Below are positions 25,694 to 33,123 of a DNA stretch of 35,706 nucleotides, one piece after another. Below the pieces are notes generated by a model. That model was not told the DNA's origin. It saw only the letters and a list, made by a program, of their open reading frames with translations, and made no database searches. This stretch comes from an uncultured Chryseolinea sp. Lineage in GTDB: Bacteria > Bacteroidota > Bacteroidia > Cytophagales > Cyclobacteriaceae. Location of the stretch: NCBI GenBank assembly GCA_946478915.1, contig CAMLER010000001.1, positions 1 through 35,706 of the forward strand. The letters run 5' to 3'. Every line of letters begins with the position of its first letter. The stretch's first letter is position 1. A program made the translations under genes and the position numbers.

Positions 25694-26961
25694 TCGGTTT
25701 TTAATACTCCTTTAACCAAACTTTTATAAGCATTTTCCGTCATCACAATTCCTGCATCAACGAGGTCTCCGATGGCAAGAGCGATTCCGCCGAGCGACAT
25801 GATGTTAAGAGAGATGCCAAACATTTTTACGAACAAAAAACCAATCAGCACGGATAATGGAATCGTTATGGTGGCAACGAGTGCGCTTCTTATATGAAAA
25901 AGGAAAATGAGCACCACGATCGAAACCAGGATCACTTCCTCAATCAGTGCTTCTTTAAGGGTGGCTATTGCCGCTTCAATTAGATCGCTGCGGTCATAAG
26001 CAATTTTTATTTCAACACCTGGTGGCAAGCCTTTCTCAACATCGCTTAGTTTTGCCTTCACGTTATCAATTACGTCTTTTGCATTTTCGCCGTACCTGGC
26101 GACGACTACTCCACCTACCACCTCCCCTTCCCCATTTTCGTCGGCAAATCCCAAGCGGATGTCGCTGCTCATCTGAACATCGGCTACATCTTTCAGACGA
26201 ATGGGAATCGACTTGTTGGACCCGACCGAAATTTCTTCAATGTCCTGAATGTCTTCTATGTATCCGAGGCCCCGAATCATGTAGCCCGTACGATTCATTT
26301 CGAGGATGCTACCACCAACATCCCGATTATTTTCCCTTATCGCATTGGCAATGTCCATGGTGGAAATGTTGTAGTAGATAAGTTTATTCGGATTGATGCT
26401 TACCTGGTATTGCTTTTGAAAACCGCCGAACGACGCAACTTCACTCACCCCCGAAACGTTTTGTAACGCGAACTTCACATACCAATCCTGCACAGCGCGA
26501 AGCTCTCCCAAATCATATCCATCACCCTGCAATGTATACCAGAATACATGACCTACGCCTGTTCCGTCAGGACCAAGCGAAGGAGTGACACCTTGCGGTA
26601 GGGCACGCTGTGCAAAATTCAACCTTTCGAGCACACGTGTTCTTGCCCAGTAGATTTCAGCGTCATCTTCAAAAATTACGAAGATGAAGCTCATGCCAAA
26701 CATGGATGACGCGCGAATTGCGCTCACCTTCGGAATGCCTTGTAAGTTCGAAACCAACGGATAGGTTATCTGATCTTCGATGATCTGCGGATTTCGACCC
26801 ATCCATTCTGTGTACACGATCACCTGGTTTTCTGATAAATCCGGAATTGCGTCAACTGGTGTCGTGGATACAGACCATACGCCGCCGATCACGATCAGTA
26901 AAATACCTATCCACACAAAGAATCGATTGTGTGTTGACCATGAAATTATCTTTTCGATCAT
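25690..26961 (-). CDS. HME-type RND efflux pump, N-terminal part (TM1-TM4)
   Basis: This 423-aa ORF encodes the N-terminal part of the same CusA/CzcA-like pump. TM1 lies at about residues 10-30, followed by the family signature VDAIPDLSENQVIVYTEW. The periplasmic porter domains follow (YPLVSNLQGIPKVSAIRASSMFGMSFIFVIFED, LGPDGTGVGHVFWYTL). TM2-TM4 include the LFHIRSALVATITIPLSVLIGFLF stretch and the conserved GDLVDAGIVMTENA with the TM4 aspartate used in proton relay. It ends ten or so residues after that motif at a TGA which overlaps the ATG of the C-half. Full-length relatives continue without a break here, so this is either a natural two-chain pump or a frameshift. Confidence 0.88.
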   Translation of the reverse strand: MIEKIISWSTHNRFFVWIGILLIVIGGVWSVSTTPVDAIPDLSENQVIVYTEWMGRNPQIIEDQITYPLVSNLQGIPKVSAIRASSMFGMSFIFVIFEDDAEIYWARTRVLERLNFAQRALPQGVTPSLGPDGTGVGHVFWYTLQGDGYDLGELRAVQDWYVKFALQNVSGVSEVASFGGFQKQYQVSINPNKLIYYNISTMDIANAIRENNRDVGGSILEMNRTGYMIRGLGYIEDIQDIEEISVGSNKSIPIRLKDVADVQMSSDIRLGFADENGEGEVVGGVVVARYGENAKDVIDNVKAKLSDVEKGLPPGVEIKIAYDRSDLIEAAIATLKEALIEEVILVSIVVLIFLFHIRSALVATITIPLSVLIGFLFVKMFGISLNIMSLGGIALAIGDLVDAGIVMTENAYKSLVKGVLKTE

Positions 26962-27157
26962 GATATGTTAATTATGAAATGTGTTTGCCTTGTCCTTTGG
27001 AAATAGGAGTTGCCGTAACTTCTCTCAATTGACGATGACTGCGACACTCATTTTGAACTCGAAAGGCCCAATACGTAGTTCGACTTTGAAAAAGCTAAGG
27101 CAGCATCACAAAAGCCGAATCACGCAGATGGTGTCGGCTGAATTAACGGACAAGAAA

Positions 27158-27550
27158 TCAGATTTGAAAAACGCGGTGCATGATATGAAGCGCCGGCTTT
27201 GCATCGTCAGGAGGATGAAGCGTGTTGTAAGAATTAATGTCAACTGATGAGGACTGACATATCAAAGTATATTGCAGATCCATTATGGCATAAAATTCAG
27301 CGGAGTTGGCGAGGTTAAATGTAAGCTGCTGTGTTTTATGCTGATCATTGTTTAGCTTAAGGATTGAATTCTCATCCTTGCAGCAATCGTCCTTCATCTT
27401 CAGGCTTCCGCAAAGACACTTGTGGGCAGTATCGAAAGGATTATAAGAAACAGAGGTGTTTATGCTGCCACAATAATGCGATGAAACTGTTACGCCGACT
27501 ACTGGCACAACGTACAAAATCATCAGGAGTATGGCAGCAATTCTTTTCAT
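27158..27550 (-). CDS. HYC_CC_PP family protein, efflux operon leader gene
   Basis: This 130-aa exported protein has the hallmark spacing of the Bacteroidota HYC_CC_PP family: signal or membrane segment (MKRIAAILLMILYVVPVVGV), HYC at 25-27, CLCG at 45-48, CC at 56-57 and PP at 113-114. The many cysteines and the histidine suggest a periplasmic metal- or redox-related role, but no function has been shown as far as I know. It is the first gene of the copper/silver-type efflux operon, 196 bp upstream of the pump N-half, with an exact TAnnTTTG box 20 bp before its ATG. Confidence 0.82.
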   Translation of the reverse strand: MKRIAAILLMILYVVPVVGVTVSSHYCGSINTSVSYNPFDTAHKCLCGSLKMKDDCCKDENSILKLNNDQHKTQQLTFNLANSAEFYAIMDLQYTLICQSSSVDINSYNTLHPPDDAKPALHIMHRVFQI

Positions 27551-27569
27551 TCAGAAGCCTAAACGTAGA

Positions 27570-27577
27570 CAAAGGTA
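27570..27577 (-). promoter_or_regulatory. -7 promoter box of the efflux operon
   Basis: On the minus strand this reads TACCTTTG, an exact TAnnTTTG match, ending 19 nt before the HYC_CC_PP start codon. The -33 side is weak: the nearest TTG is 24 nt upstream of the box. A weak -33 would be expected if an activator drives the operon under metal stress; no regulator gene for it is in the window. Confidence 0.5.
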
Positions 27578-27746
27578 CTATAGTTTTATAAAAGAAAATT
27601 ACAATCCAATGGCAAAGTTTTATACAATTTAAGGGATAATGGTACAAATCAATCTGATAATTAAGCGGTTGGATTCGGGTGACAACTACCATTTCAACCG
27701 ATTTACTGTGTGTGGTTATCCAATTCACAAACAACTATCCCTGCAA

Positions 27747-28250
27747 TCACTTCGATTCAATTTCCTTTAACAGCCCTTGTAAATCGAGCGGTCTCGTGAA
27801 CATCGTAAGTGAACCATCTGGATTTTTCGGCCATAATTCTTTCGGCCTATCCCAATAAAGCTCTACACCGTTACCATCCGGATCATCGAGATACAATGCC
27901 TCCGATACCCCATGGTCAGACGCACCGGTAAGCGGGTACGATGCCCGCCTGATCCGATCCAGAATTTCAGCGAGATCCCTCCGCGTTGGGTAAAGAAATG
28001 CCGTGTGATATAACCCCACTGCCCGATCTTCCGCCGGAGGTGAATTTTTACTGTGCCATGTATTGAGACCGATATGGTGATGATAGCCGCCGGCTGATAG
28101 AAACGCGGCTTGATCTCCATACATCATTGTCAGTTCAAAGCCGAGTAAGTCCCTGTAAAAAGCAATAGACTTTTCAAGATCCGATACCTTCAGGTGAACG
28201 TGACCGATGCGGGCAAGACCCGGCGCTTTGTAGTTGTTTTCGTTTTGCAT
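27747..28250 (-). CDS. VOC-family protein, catechol 2,3-dioxygenase/glyoxalase-like
   Basis: This 167-aa protein is of the vicinal-oxygen-chelate fold. The first beta-alpha-beta module has IGHVHLKVSDLEKSIAFYRDLLGF, with the likely metal ligand His17. The second module has LYHTAFLYPTRRDLAEIL and ends in YLDDPDGNGVELYWDRP, where His and Glu complete the usual 2-His-1-Glu site. The layout and the sequence resemble CatE/YfiE-type putative ring-cleavage dioxygenases, but length and motifs also fit other VOC enzymes. It stands alone on the minus strand between the efflux operon and dps, with no clear promoter. Cytoplasmic. Confidence 0.85.
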   Translation of the reverse strand: MQNENNYKAPGLARIGHVHLKVSDLEKSIAFYRDLLGFELTMMYGDQAAFLSAGGYHHHIGLNTWHSKNSPPAEDRAVGLYHTAFLYPTRRDLAEILDRIRRASYPLTGASDHGVSEALYLDDPDGNGVELYWDRPKELWPKNPDGSLTMFTRPLDLQGLLKEIESK

Positions 28251-28340
28251 GTGGTGTTTTACTTTTATTCTAATAGATCGAAGCCAGATTACCGGCCGGG
28301 CAAGTATTGAGGCAATACACTCGCAATATTGATTAATTAA

Positions 28341-28811
28341 TCACTTCAGATAGGACCTTATAAACCAAGCCATTTTTTCATGTCTTTGCATGAGGCTCGT
28401 CACAAAATCACTGGTACCATGGTCATGATGCTCATCCGCAAACACCGTAATCAGTTTCCGAAGATTTTGAATGATTGTTTCATGATCCTTTAACAAATTT
28501 TTCAGCTGTTCGTTCTGTTGGCTCGTGTACGATGGTTCTTCCAGTCGCGTAAGTGCTAAGAAGTCCTTTAATCTGCCATCGGAGTACTCTCCCAGTGCTC
28601 GCACGCGCTCAGCTACCTCATCAATTATTTGGTCGAGTTCTTCATACTGACTTTCATAGAACTTGTGCATTTCCATGAAGTTTTCACCTTCGACATTCCA
28701 ATGATAATTCCTTGTTTTTGTATAAAGAATAAATTCATCCGAGAGAACCTTGTTCAACTCCACTGCCACCTCCTTCAGGTGGACTTCGGGTATTCCAATA
28801 TTTGTTTTCAT
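28341..28811 (-). CDS. dps: Dps-family miniferritin
   Basis: This 156-aa protein is of the Dps type: a four-helix ferritin-like protein forming dodecamers that oxidise and store iron and protect DNA under stress. The inter-subunit ferroxidase ligands are visible in TRNYHWNVEGENFMEMHKFYESQYEELDQIIDEVAERVRALG (the two His residues and the Asp/Glu residues that follow). The C-terminal part carries DFVTSLMQRHEKMAWFIRSYL. I use the ATG at 28811, which gives MKTNIGI; the frame can extend to 28847, but that adds an unusual MCLPVAFGKFDF tail. A TAAATTTG box just upstream would make the mRNA almost leaderless. Confidence 0.92.
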   Translation of the reverse strand: MKTNIGIPEVHLKEVAVELNKVLSDEFILYTKTRNYHWNVEGENFMEMHKFYESQYEELDQIIDEVAERVRALGEYSDGRLKDFLALTRLEEPSYTSQQNEQLKNLLKDHETIIQNLRKLITVFADEHHDHGTSDFVTSLMQRHEKMAWFIRSYLK

Positions 28812-28816
28812 AAAAT

Positions 28817-28824
28817 CAAATTTA
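28817..28824 (-). promoter_or_regulatory. Possible -7 box directly before dps
   Basis: On the minus strand this reads TAAATTTG, an exact TAnnTTTG match ending 5 nt before the dps ATG. No TTG lies at the right -33 distance (the nearest is 14 nt upstream). If real, transcription would start at or next to the start codon. Confidence 0.35.
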
Positions 28825-28847
28825 CCGAATGCGACGGGCAAGCACAT

Positions 28848-29241
28848 TGAACTAGGTTAAGAAAGGACGTGGTCTGATCAAGAGCAGGCAGTTCAGCTAA
28901 TGGTTTACAAAAAGGCAAAACGAAAAACCTGTCGATCGTACCAATGAATGAATACTCGGTTCGCAAACTCTCAGCAGGATTTTTACTTCCTGGTCTTGAA
29001 GCCTTTTTGCTTATCGCAATAAAGTTCAAAAAAGACGTTCCATGATTGAATGAAAATCAAGGGAGTTCCGAGAGGCAATTTGTAATGGCCGTTCGTGCAT
29101 TCAATTGCCGAAGATACTAACGGGACCTTTTGCTCAACTCCTTCGTTGTGTTAAGCTCCTTCAAAGTGCAGAAAAAAAGAAATGAGCATTGGTCATTCCT
29201 CGCTGTGCAATTCTTAACTTTAAGTGTGTGACAATTGGTCT
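28848..29241. other. Intergenic region, 394 bp, between divergent dps and araC-like gene
   Basis: No gene is supported. A 7-bp inverted repeat GGCAATT (29074-29080) / AATTGCC (29103-29109) is present, and TAACTTTA (29215-29222) before the regulator gene is one base off the -7 consensus, with a TTG 23 nt upstream. Otherwise nothing recognisable. Confidence 0.45.
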
Positions 29242-31422
29242 ATGGACAGTGGTAAGTTTACCGATCCGGTATTTATAGCTCGCGCCGCTGAAGTCGTGAT
29301 CGCTCATGGCGATAACCACAATTTTTCCGGAACTGAACTGGCTGCCGAACTAAGCCTAAGTCGCGAACAAACGCACCGGAAAATAAAAAAGAACACGAAC
29401 CTTTCCACCGGGAAGTTCATTTGTTACATCCGTTTACTTAAAGCCTGTCGGTTTATTCAGAGAACGTCTTTAACAATTTCAGAGGTTTCCTACAAGGTGG
29501 GGTTTGAAAGCCCCGCATATTTTAACAAGTGCTTCAAAGATGCCTTCAAGATAAATCCGGGCGATCTAAAACGTCAGGGCAAGCTAGTCGTTCCATTCGA
29601 AAGCGAGATTTCAATTTTTTCAAACCGACCTCAAATTCTGGCGACGCTAACCGCCGCAGATTGTTTGCCTACTTTTCACACTGCCGATGAAAATTCCCCT
29701 GTAATAAAGGGATATAAAAAATCAAGAATGCCAGTAGCCGTCGTCTTAATTGTATTTGTATCAATTTTAGCGTCAGCCTACTATTTAAAGGATCAGGTGT
29801 TAAAACCAGATATGGGAGAAATGGCTAAAGCTGGTCGGATTGGTATCGTTCCATTTAGTAATCACACGGGTGATACGTTATTTACACCTTTGGGGGATAT
29901 CGCGAGCAGTTGGATTTCATCCCGACTGGACGAACTGGAAAATGTACGAATCGTACCCTACCTGACGATGAAGGCTTACTCGTCCTATCTCGGTGTCTTA
30001 CCCGACGATCCTGAGGGAAGGCCTACGTTAAGTGACGTTGTGCATGCCAGCTATTTTGTATCTGGAAGCTATTATCTGGATGGGTATAGCCTTACCGTTG
30101 AAGCTCAGGTAGTGGATGCTAAAACTCAGGAGACCGTTTATTCCCTGCCATTGATAACCGGCTCAAAAGATAGTGCGATGCAGATAATTGAGAAGGTCCG
30201 GTTGAAGGTAGCAGGAGTGCTCTCCAATTTCGATGACGTAAAAATTGGGAAACTCACACCGCCAAACTACGACGCTTATGTACACTACCTGCGCGGATTA
30301 ACCGAACTTGAATCAGGCACGTATCCGCAGTCCGCTCAATTCCATTTTGAAAAAGCCAGCGCGCTTGAGCCTGACTTCGTTATGCCCAGGATATTTCTGA
30401 CCTGGCTCTACAAAGATGCAAGACTTGATTCAATGGTCGAAGTATTGCAGAAGATGACAAGTACAACGCGATATGAGCGTATTGTATGCGATGAAATTTA
30501 TGAACTGTTCGACCGGAACTACGAGGGATCGCTGCAGATAGCCCTTCAAATGTTGGAGCGATATCCGCAAGATTGTTACTTTAATATGGTAGCGGGGCAT
30601 AGGTCCAAATCACTTTTTAAGCCGTCGTTATCATTGAAAGTCCTTTCGAGTTTACAAGATCCATTTCCGGATGATTTCGGAAAAATATGGCATTACTACA
30701 AGGTCTGGAATGTAACTGAATCCTTGTTGATGTTGGGAAAGGGGGAAGAAGCGATGGAGTATTTAAACTCGATTCCAAAAAACCTGGATAACCCGGCGCT
30801 TCCCTTTTTGTATATCGCCACCTATAGCAAGCTAGGGGAATCGCCCGAGTCGATCGAAAGAATAATTCAGACTGCTTGCCGGCGCGATGAAAGATGGTGT
30901 GCCGATTATTACACAGCCGCAGCCTACGAGTATAATCTCAGGTCCATAAATGACCAATCCAGATATTTTGGGGCAAAGGCGAAACGCTTAATGAAGGAAT
31001 TGCCTGGCCAAAGCGCAAATCTGTTTGATATCATCGATGTCCTTTATTTGTCTGCCGATTACGCTGGTGCCCGAACAATTTTGGAAAGAGAAATGATTGA
31101 CAACCCAGATAGCCTGCAGCTTGAGATCTATCTCGCATACATTGAAACGTGCACGGGGAATCTTAACGCAGGTGAAGAAATATTTGAAAAAATAGAATCA
31201 GATTTGATTTTTTGGCGACGACATGAATTTCAATACCACATAAGCTACCTCAAAGCACGTATGTACGCACTTGCAGGCGACCCACAAAAAGCATTAACAA
31301 ATCTTAAGGTTGCGTTCGAGAAAGGTCAGTTCCGGCATCATTGGGATTTTGAACGCGATATATTCCTGAAGAATCTTTTTGAGGATCCCGAATTTCAGAA
31401 GTTCGTTGCTCCACGGCATTGA
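29242..31422 (+). CDS. Membrane-spanning AraC-type regulator with TolB-like and TPR-like sensor region
   Basis: This 726-aa protein is taken from ATG 29242; a GTG at 29224 would add six residues. Residues about 5-120 hold an AraC/XylS double helix-turn-helix (FSGTELAAELSLSREQTHRKIKK and LTISEVSYKVGFESPAYFNKCFKDAFKINPGDLKR). A single transmembrane helix follows at about 165-185 (MPVAVVLIVFVSILASAYYL), preceded by KKSR, so the N-terminus should be inside. Beyond it is a TolB/FlgO-like domain (GRIGIVPFSNHTGDTLFTPLGDIASSWISSRL, YFVSGSYYLDGYSLTVEAQVVDAKT). A long helical, TPR-like part follows (for example NYDAYVHYLRGLTELESGTYPQSAQFHFEKASALEPD). The layout recalls ToxR/CadC one-component signalling but with an AraC output domain. 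The sensed signal is unknown; the secreted cupin downstream is a possible target. Confidence 0.85.
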   Translation: MDSGKFTDPVFIARAAEVVIAHGDNHNFSGTELAAELSLSREQTHRKIKKNTNLSTGKFICYIRLLKACRFIQRTSLTISEVSYKVGFESPAYFNKCFKDAFKINPGDLKRQGKLVVPFESEISIFSNRPQILATLTAADCLPTFHTADENSPVIKGYKKSRMPVAVVLIVFVSILASAYYLKDQVLKPDMGEMAKAGRIGIVPFSNHTGDTLFTPLGDIASSWISSRLDELENVRIVPYLTMKAYSSYLGVLPDDPEGRPTLSDVVHASYFVSGSYYLDGYSLTVEAQVVDAKTQETVYSLPLITGSKDSAMQIIEKVRLKVAGVLSNFDDVKIGKLTPPNYDAYVHYLRGLTELESGTYPQSAQFHFEKASALEPDFVMPRIFLTWLYKDARLDSMVEVLQKMTSTTRYERIVCDEIYELFDRNYEGSLQIALQMLERYPQDCYFNMVAGHRSKSLFKPSLSLKVLSSLQDPFPDDFGKIWHYYKVWNVTESLLMLGKGEEAMEYLNSIPKNLDNPALPFLYIATYSKLGESPESIERIIQTACRRDERWCADYYTAAAYEYNLRSINDQSRYFGAKAKRLMKELPGQSANLFDIIDVLYLSADYAGARTILEREMIDNPDSLQLEIYLAYIETCTGNLNAGEEIFEKIESDLIFWRRHEFQYHISYLKARMYALAGDPQKALTNLKVAFEKGQFRHHWDFERDIFLKNLFEDPEFQKFVAPRH

Positions 31423-31502
31423 ATTGTCACAATATTGCTACAAATGCAACGATAGCGGAAGCAGTTGACACCCCAGTATTACAGGAAACACAGGGGTTTG
31501 AA

Positions 31503-31510
31503 TAATTTTG
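31503..31510 (+). promoter_or_regulatory. -7 box before the cupin gene
   Basis: TAATTTTG matches TAnnTTTG exactly and ends 24 nt before the ATG at 31535. No TTG lies at the normal -33 distance. Just downstream, GGGGCTTCAACTAAACCCC can form a weak 4-bp stem. Confidence 0.4.
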
Positions 31511-31534
31511 GGGCTTCAACTAAACCCCGCCCCT

Positions 31535-32017
31535 ATGAAAATTAATTATCTATTTCTCACTGCTGTGATATTGATCGCATCCTCTGGTGAAATATCGGCT
31601 CAAAATAAAAAGGTGAAGAAACAATCATGGCCGATACAGGAAAAACATATCTCCCTCGCTGAGTTTCCAGCTGACAAAATGATTAATTTTCTCGATGAAT
31701 GGGGAGGGATGACTGTTGCCGTTAATTCAATGCCTGCAGGTTCAGATCTGGCGCCGCTATTGGTGGGGCTAAAAAATAATAGTTGTCAGGTGCCTCATTG
31801 GGGATATCTTATTCAGGGCTCGCTCATTCTTCAGTACGATGATGGTAAAGAAGTGACATTAAGAGCCGGAGATCTTTTTTACATGTCACCAGGTCACAAA
31901 GCAAAAGTGATCGAAGACCTGAAGATCCTTGACTTTAGCCCCGAGCAAGAATTTAAGGATCTGGTTGTGCACCTTGAAAATAAGGCAGCAGAACTTCAAA
32001 AGCCGAAACAGCCATAA
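31535..32017 (+). CDS. Secreted cupin-domain protein
   Basis: This 160-aa protein has a signal peptide (MKINYLFLTAVILIASSGEISAQ); I chose ATG 31535 for it rather than the upstream TTG at 31508. A single small beta-barrel cupin follows, recognisable by PHWGYLIQGSLILQYDDGKEVTLRAGDLFYMSPGHKAKV. The histidines in PHWGY and PGHKA are candidate metal ligands. The family covers enzymes, binding proteins and sensors, so no activity is proposed. A lysine/proline-rich end closes the protein. It stands alone behind the AraC-type regulator gene. Confidence 0.82.
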   Translation: MKINYLFLTAVILIASSGEISAQNKKVKKQSWPIQEKHISLAEFPADKMINFLDEWGGMTVAVNSMPAGSDLAPLLVGLKNNSCQVPHWGYLIQGSLILQYDDGKEVTLRAGDLFYMSPGHKAKVIEDLKILDFSPEQEFKDLVVHLENKAAELQKPKQP

Positions 32018-32072
32018 GTTTGGAAATGGCGGAAGATAATTTCTAGCATTATTAGCTGATAGGTTTTTCATC

Positions 32073-32143
32073 CTAGAAAAATTGATGGAAATACAGTGCC
32101 AACTGATGGTATCTGTTCTCGAATGGAAAAATGAATAATCAGG
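32073..32143. repeat. Imperfect direct repeat, left copy
   Basis: This 71-bp sequence starts CTAGAAAAATTGATGGAAAT and ends AATCAGG. By eye it is about 70-75% identical to 32385-32452. The best-kept words are TGATGGAAATA, TGATGGTAT, TCGAATG and TCAGG. Confidence 0.65.
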
Positions 32144-32160
32144 AGGCTCCTATGGAGCCT
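32140..32160. repeat. 21-bp inverted repeat, left arm (contains hairpin 1)
   Basis: The arm is the exact reverse complement of 32337-32357. It also folds on itself: AGGCTCC (32144-32150), TAT loop, GGAGCCT (32154-32160). Confidence 0.8.
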
Positions 32161-32286
32161 TTGCCCTGTTCGTTCGTTTGTGCTACAAAAGTTAGAAATG
32201 TTAAGATTGATATTCATTCGTTCATTCATTCTTCCGTGACAAGTCTCTTAGTAAATTATGTTGCGCAGTTCAAGATCAGAACCACT

Positions 32287-32302
32287 GGCTCCGTCAGGAG
32301 CC
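32287..32302. repeat. Hairpin 2, GGCTCC/GGAGCC
   Basis: GGCTCC (32287-32292), GTCA loop, GGAGCC (32297-32302), followed by GCGTGTTTGTAGCA. It has the same stem sequence as the two hairpins in the inverted-repeat arms. Confidence 0.7.
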
Positions 32303-32336
32303 GCGTGTTTGTAGCAGCGTCCATGGATACAGGCAC

Positions 32337-32357
32337 AGGCTCCATAGGAGCCTCCTG
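32337..32357. repeat. 21-bp inverted repeat, right arm (contains hairpin 3)
   Basis: The arm is the exact reverse complement of 32140-32160, with a further partial match inward (TGCC). It folds as AGGCTCC-ATA-GGAGCCT. Confidence 0.8.
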
Positions 32358-32384
32358 TAATTTTTATAAGAACAAAAATTCACC

Positions 32385-32452
32385 CTACAAAAATGATGGA
32401 AATATCATTACCTGATGGTATGTGACTTCGAATGAAAAAATGGATATTCAGG
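32385..32452. repeat. Imperfect direct repeat, right copy
   Basis: This is the 68-bp partner of 32073-32143. It starts CTACAAAAATGATGGAAAT and ends ATTCAGG, in the same orientation, with small gaps in the alignment. Confidence 0.65.
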
Positions 32453-32491
32453 GAATAAAACTCGGGCAAGCAGTACGATGCCGCTACAGTT

Positions 32492-33007
32492 CTATTTAGC
32501 GAGACTATACTCTAACAGCGTCAAAGCCAACTTCCTGTTATGAACCGGCAATTCTTCACTATCCGGTGTTGTGTAATTTTCGATTACGGAAAATCCAAAC
32601 TTTTTGTAATAGTCGATGATGGTTGGATTTGCCGCCCATGTATCCATACGAATATTGTTTATTCCCTTCTGCTTCGAATGGTCAATAACCCATTCCAAAA
32701 TTCTTCCAAAAAGTTTTCTTCCCTTAAATTCAGGATTAACAACAATTCGATGAAGGTAGATAGCGCTTCCGTCATCCAGGTGTCTCCAAATCACTTTATC
32801 GCTGTATCGAACACTAAATACAATTCCAATCCTGGAATCGATTATCACCTTGTATTGGTTTTTATCCACTATGTCCTGGACCAAGGCTTTCTTGTCGTAG
32901 TTCCTCCAAACCGGATAACCATTCTTCTCCTGATATTGTATGGAATGCTCGAAAAAACCGTAAATCTCCTCAAGGTCGCCTGGTGTTGTATTTACTATCT
33001 CGCTCAT
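32492..33007 (-). CDS. GNAT-family N-acetyltransferase
   Basis: This 171-aa protein is of the GNAT fold, transferring an acetyl group from acetyl-CoA to an amine. Visible elements are the N-terminal substrate side (EIYGFFEHSIQYQEKNGYPVW), the central strand (AIYLHRIVVNPEFKGRKLFGRILEWVIDHSKQKGI) and the C-terminal fold (IRMDTWAANPTIIDYYKKFGFSVIENY). The acetyl-CoA loop GRKLFG departs from the usual Q/R-x-x-G-x-G/A pattern, so binding may be atypical. The substrate is unknown. It is cytoplasmic. It lies downstream of the GMC gene on the same strand, separated by a heptamer repeat. Confidence 0.85.
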   Translation of the reverse strand: MSEIVNTTPGDLEEIYGFFEHSIQYQEKNGYPVWRNYDKKALVQDIVDKNQYKVIIDSRIGIVFSVRYSDKVIWRHLDDGSAIYLHRIVVNPEFKGRKLFGRILEWVIDHSKQKGINNIRMDTWAANPTIIDYYKKFGFSVIENYTTPDSEELPVHNRKLALTLLEYSLAK

Positions 33008-33051
33008 ATGACCCTAAAATTACGCCTGCACAACCTAAAGCCTACATGCAC

Positions 33052-33121
33052 CTCAAACCTCAAACCTCAAACTTTGAACTTTGAACCTGGAACTTTAAAC
33101 CTGGAACTTTAAATTTGGAAC
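33052..33121. repeat. Heptamer tandem repeat, 10 units
   Basis: Ten consecutive 7-bp units are in strict register: three CTCAAAC, two TTTGAAC, then CTGGAAC, TTTAAAC, CTGGAAC, TTTAAAT and TTGGAAC. The consensus is roughly YTNRAAC. The units fill the gap between the GMC stop (33124) and the GNAT start (33007). Confidence 0.85.
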
Positions 33122-33123
33122 CC

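Larger units (their letters stand above)
32018..32491. other. Gene-free region holding a structured repeat element
   Basis: The whole 474-bp stretch is non-coding. Its only apparent frame (32131-32415) is a by-product of the repeats. It contains two imperfect direct repeats, a 21-bp inverted repeat pair and three hairpins, listed separately. A run of ATTC-type tetramers (ATTCATTCGTTCATTCATTC around 32212-32231) lies inside. Confidence 0.6.

Noticed and set aside
25690..25713. Programmed -1 frameshift joining the two pump halves
   Set aside because: The junction has TTAAAAACC, which is not a canonical slippery heptamer in the right register, and no strong downstream structure is evident; stop-start re-initiation explains it more simply.
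26981..27247. 88-codon plus-strand frame before the pump
   Set aside because: It overlaps the end of the HYC_CC_PP gene in antisense, has no recognisable features, and the minus-strand gene is well supported.
28304..28343. Terminator after dps (GTATTG/CAATAC stem and TGATTAATTAATCA palindrome)
   Set aside because: The stem is only 6 bp and AT-rich, with no T tract in the right place; too weak to call.
28808..29029. 73-codon minus-strand frame upstream of dps
   Set aside because: It overlaps the dps start in another frame and lacks any domain or start context.
32131..32415. 94-codon frame in the repeat region
   Set aside because: It begins inside the left direct repeat and runs through hairpins and ATTC tetramers; its protein has no sensible composition.
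33052..33121. CRISPR-like array
   Set aside because: Units are 7 bp with no spacers; it is a simple tandem repeat.
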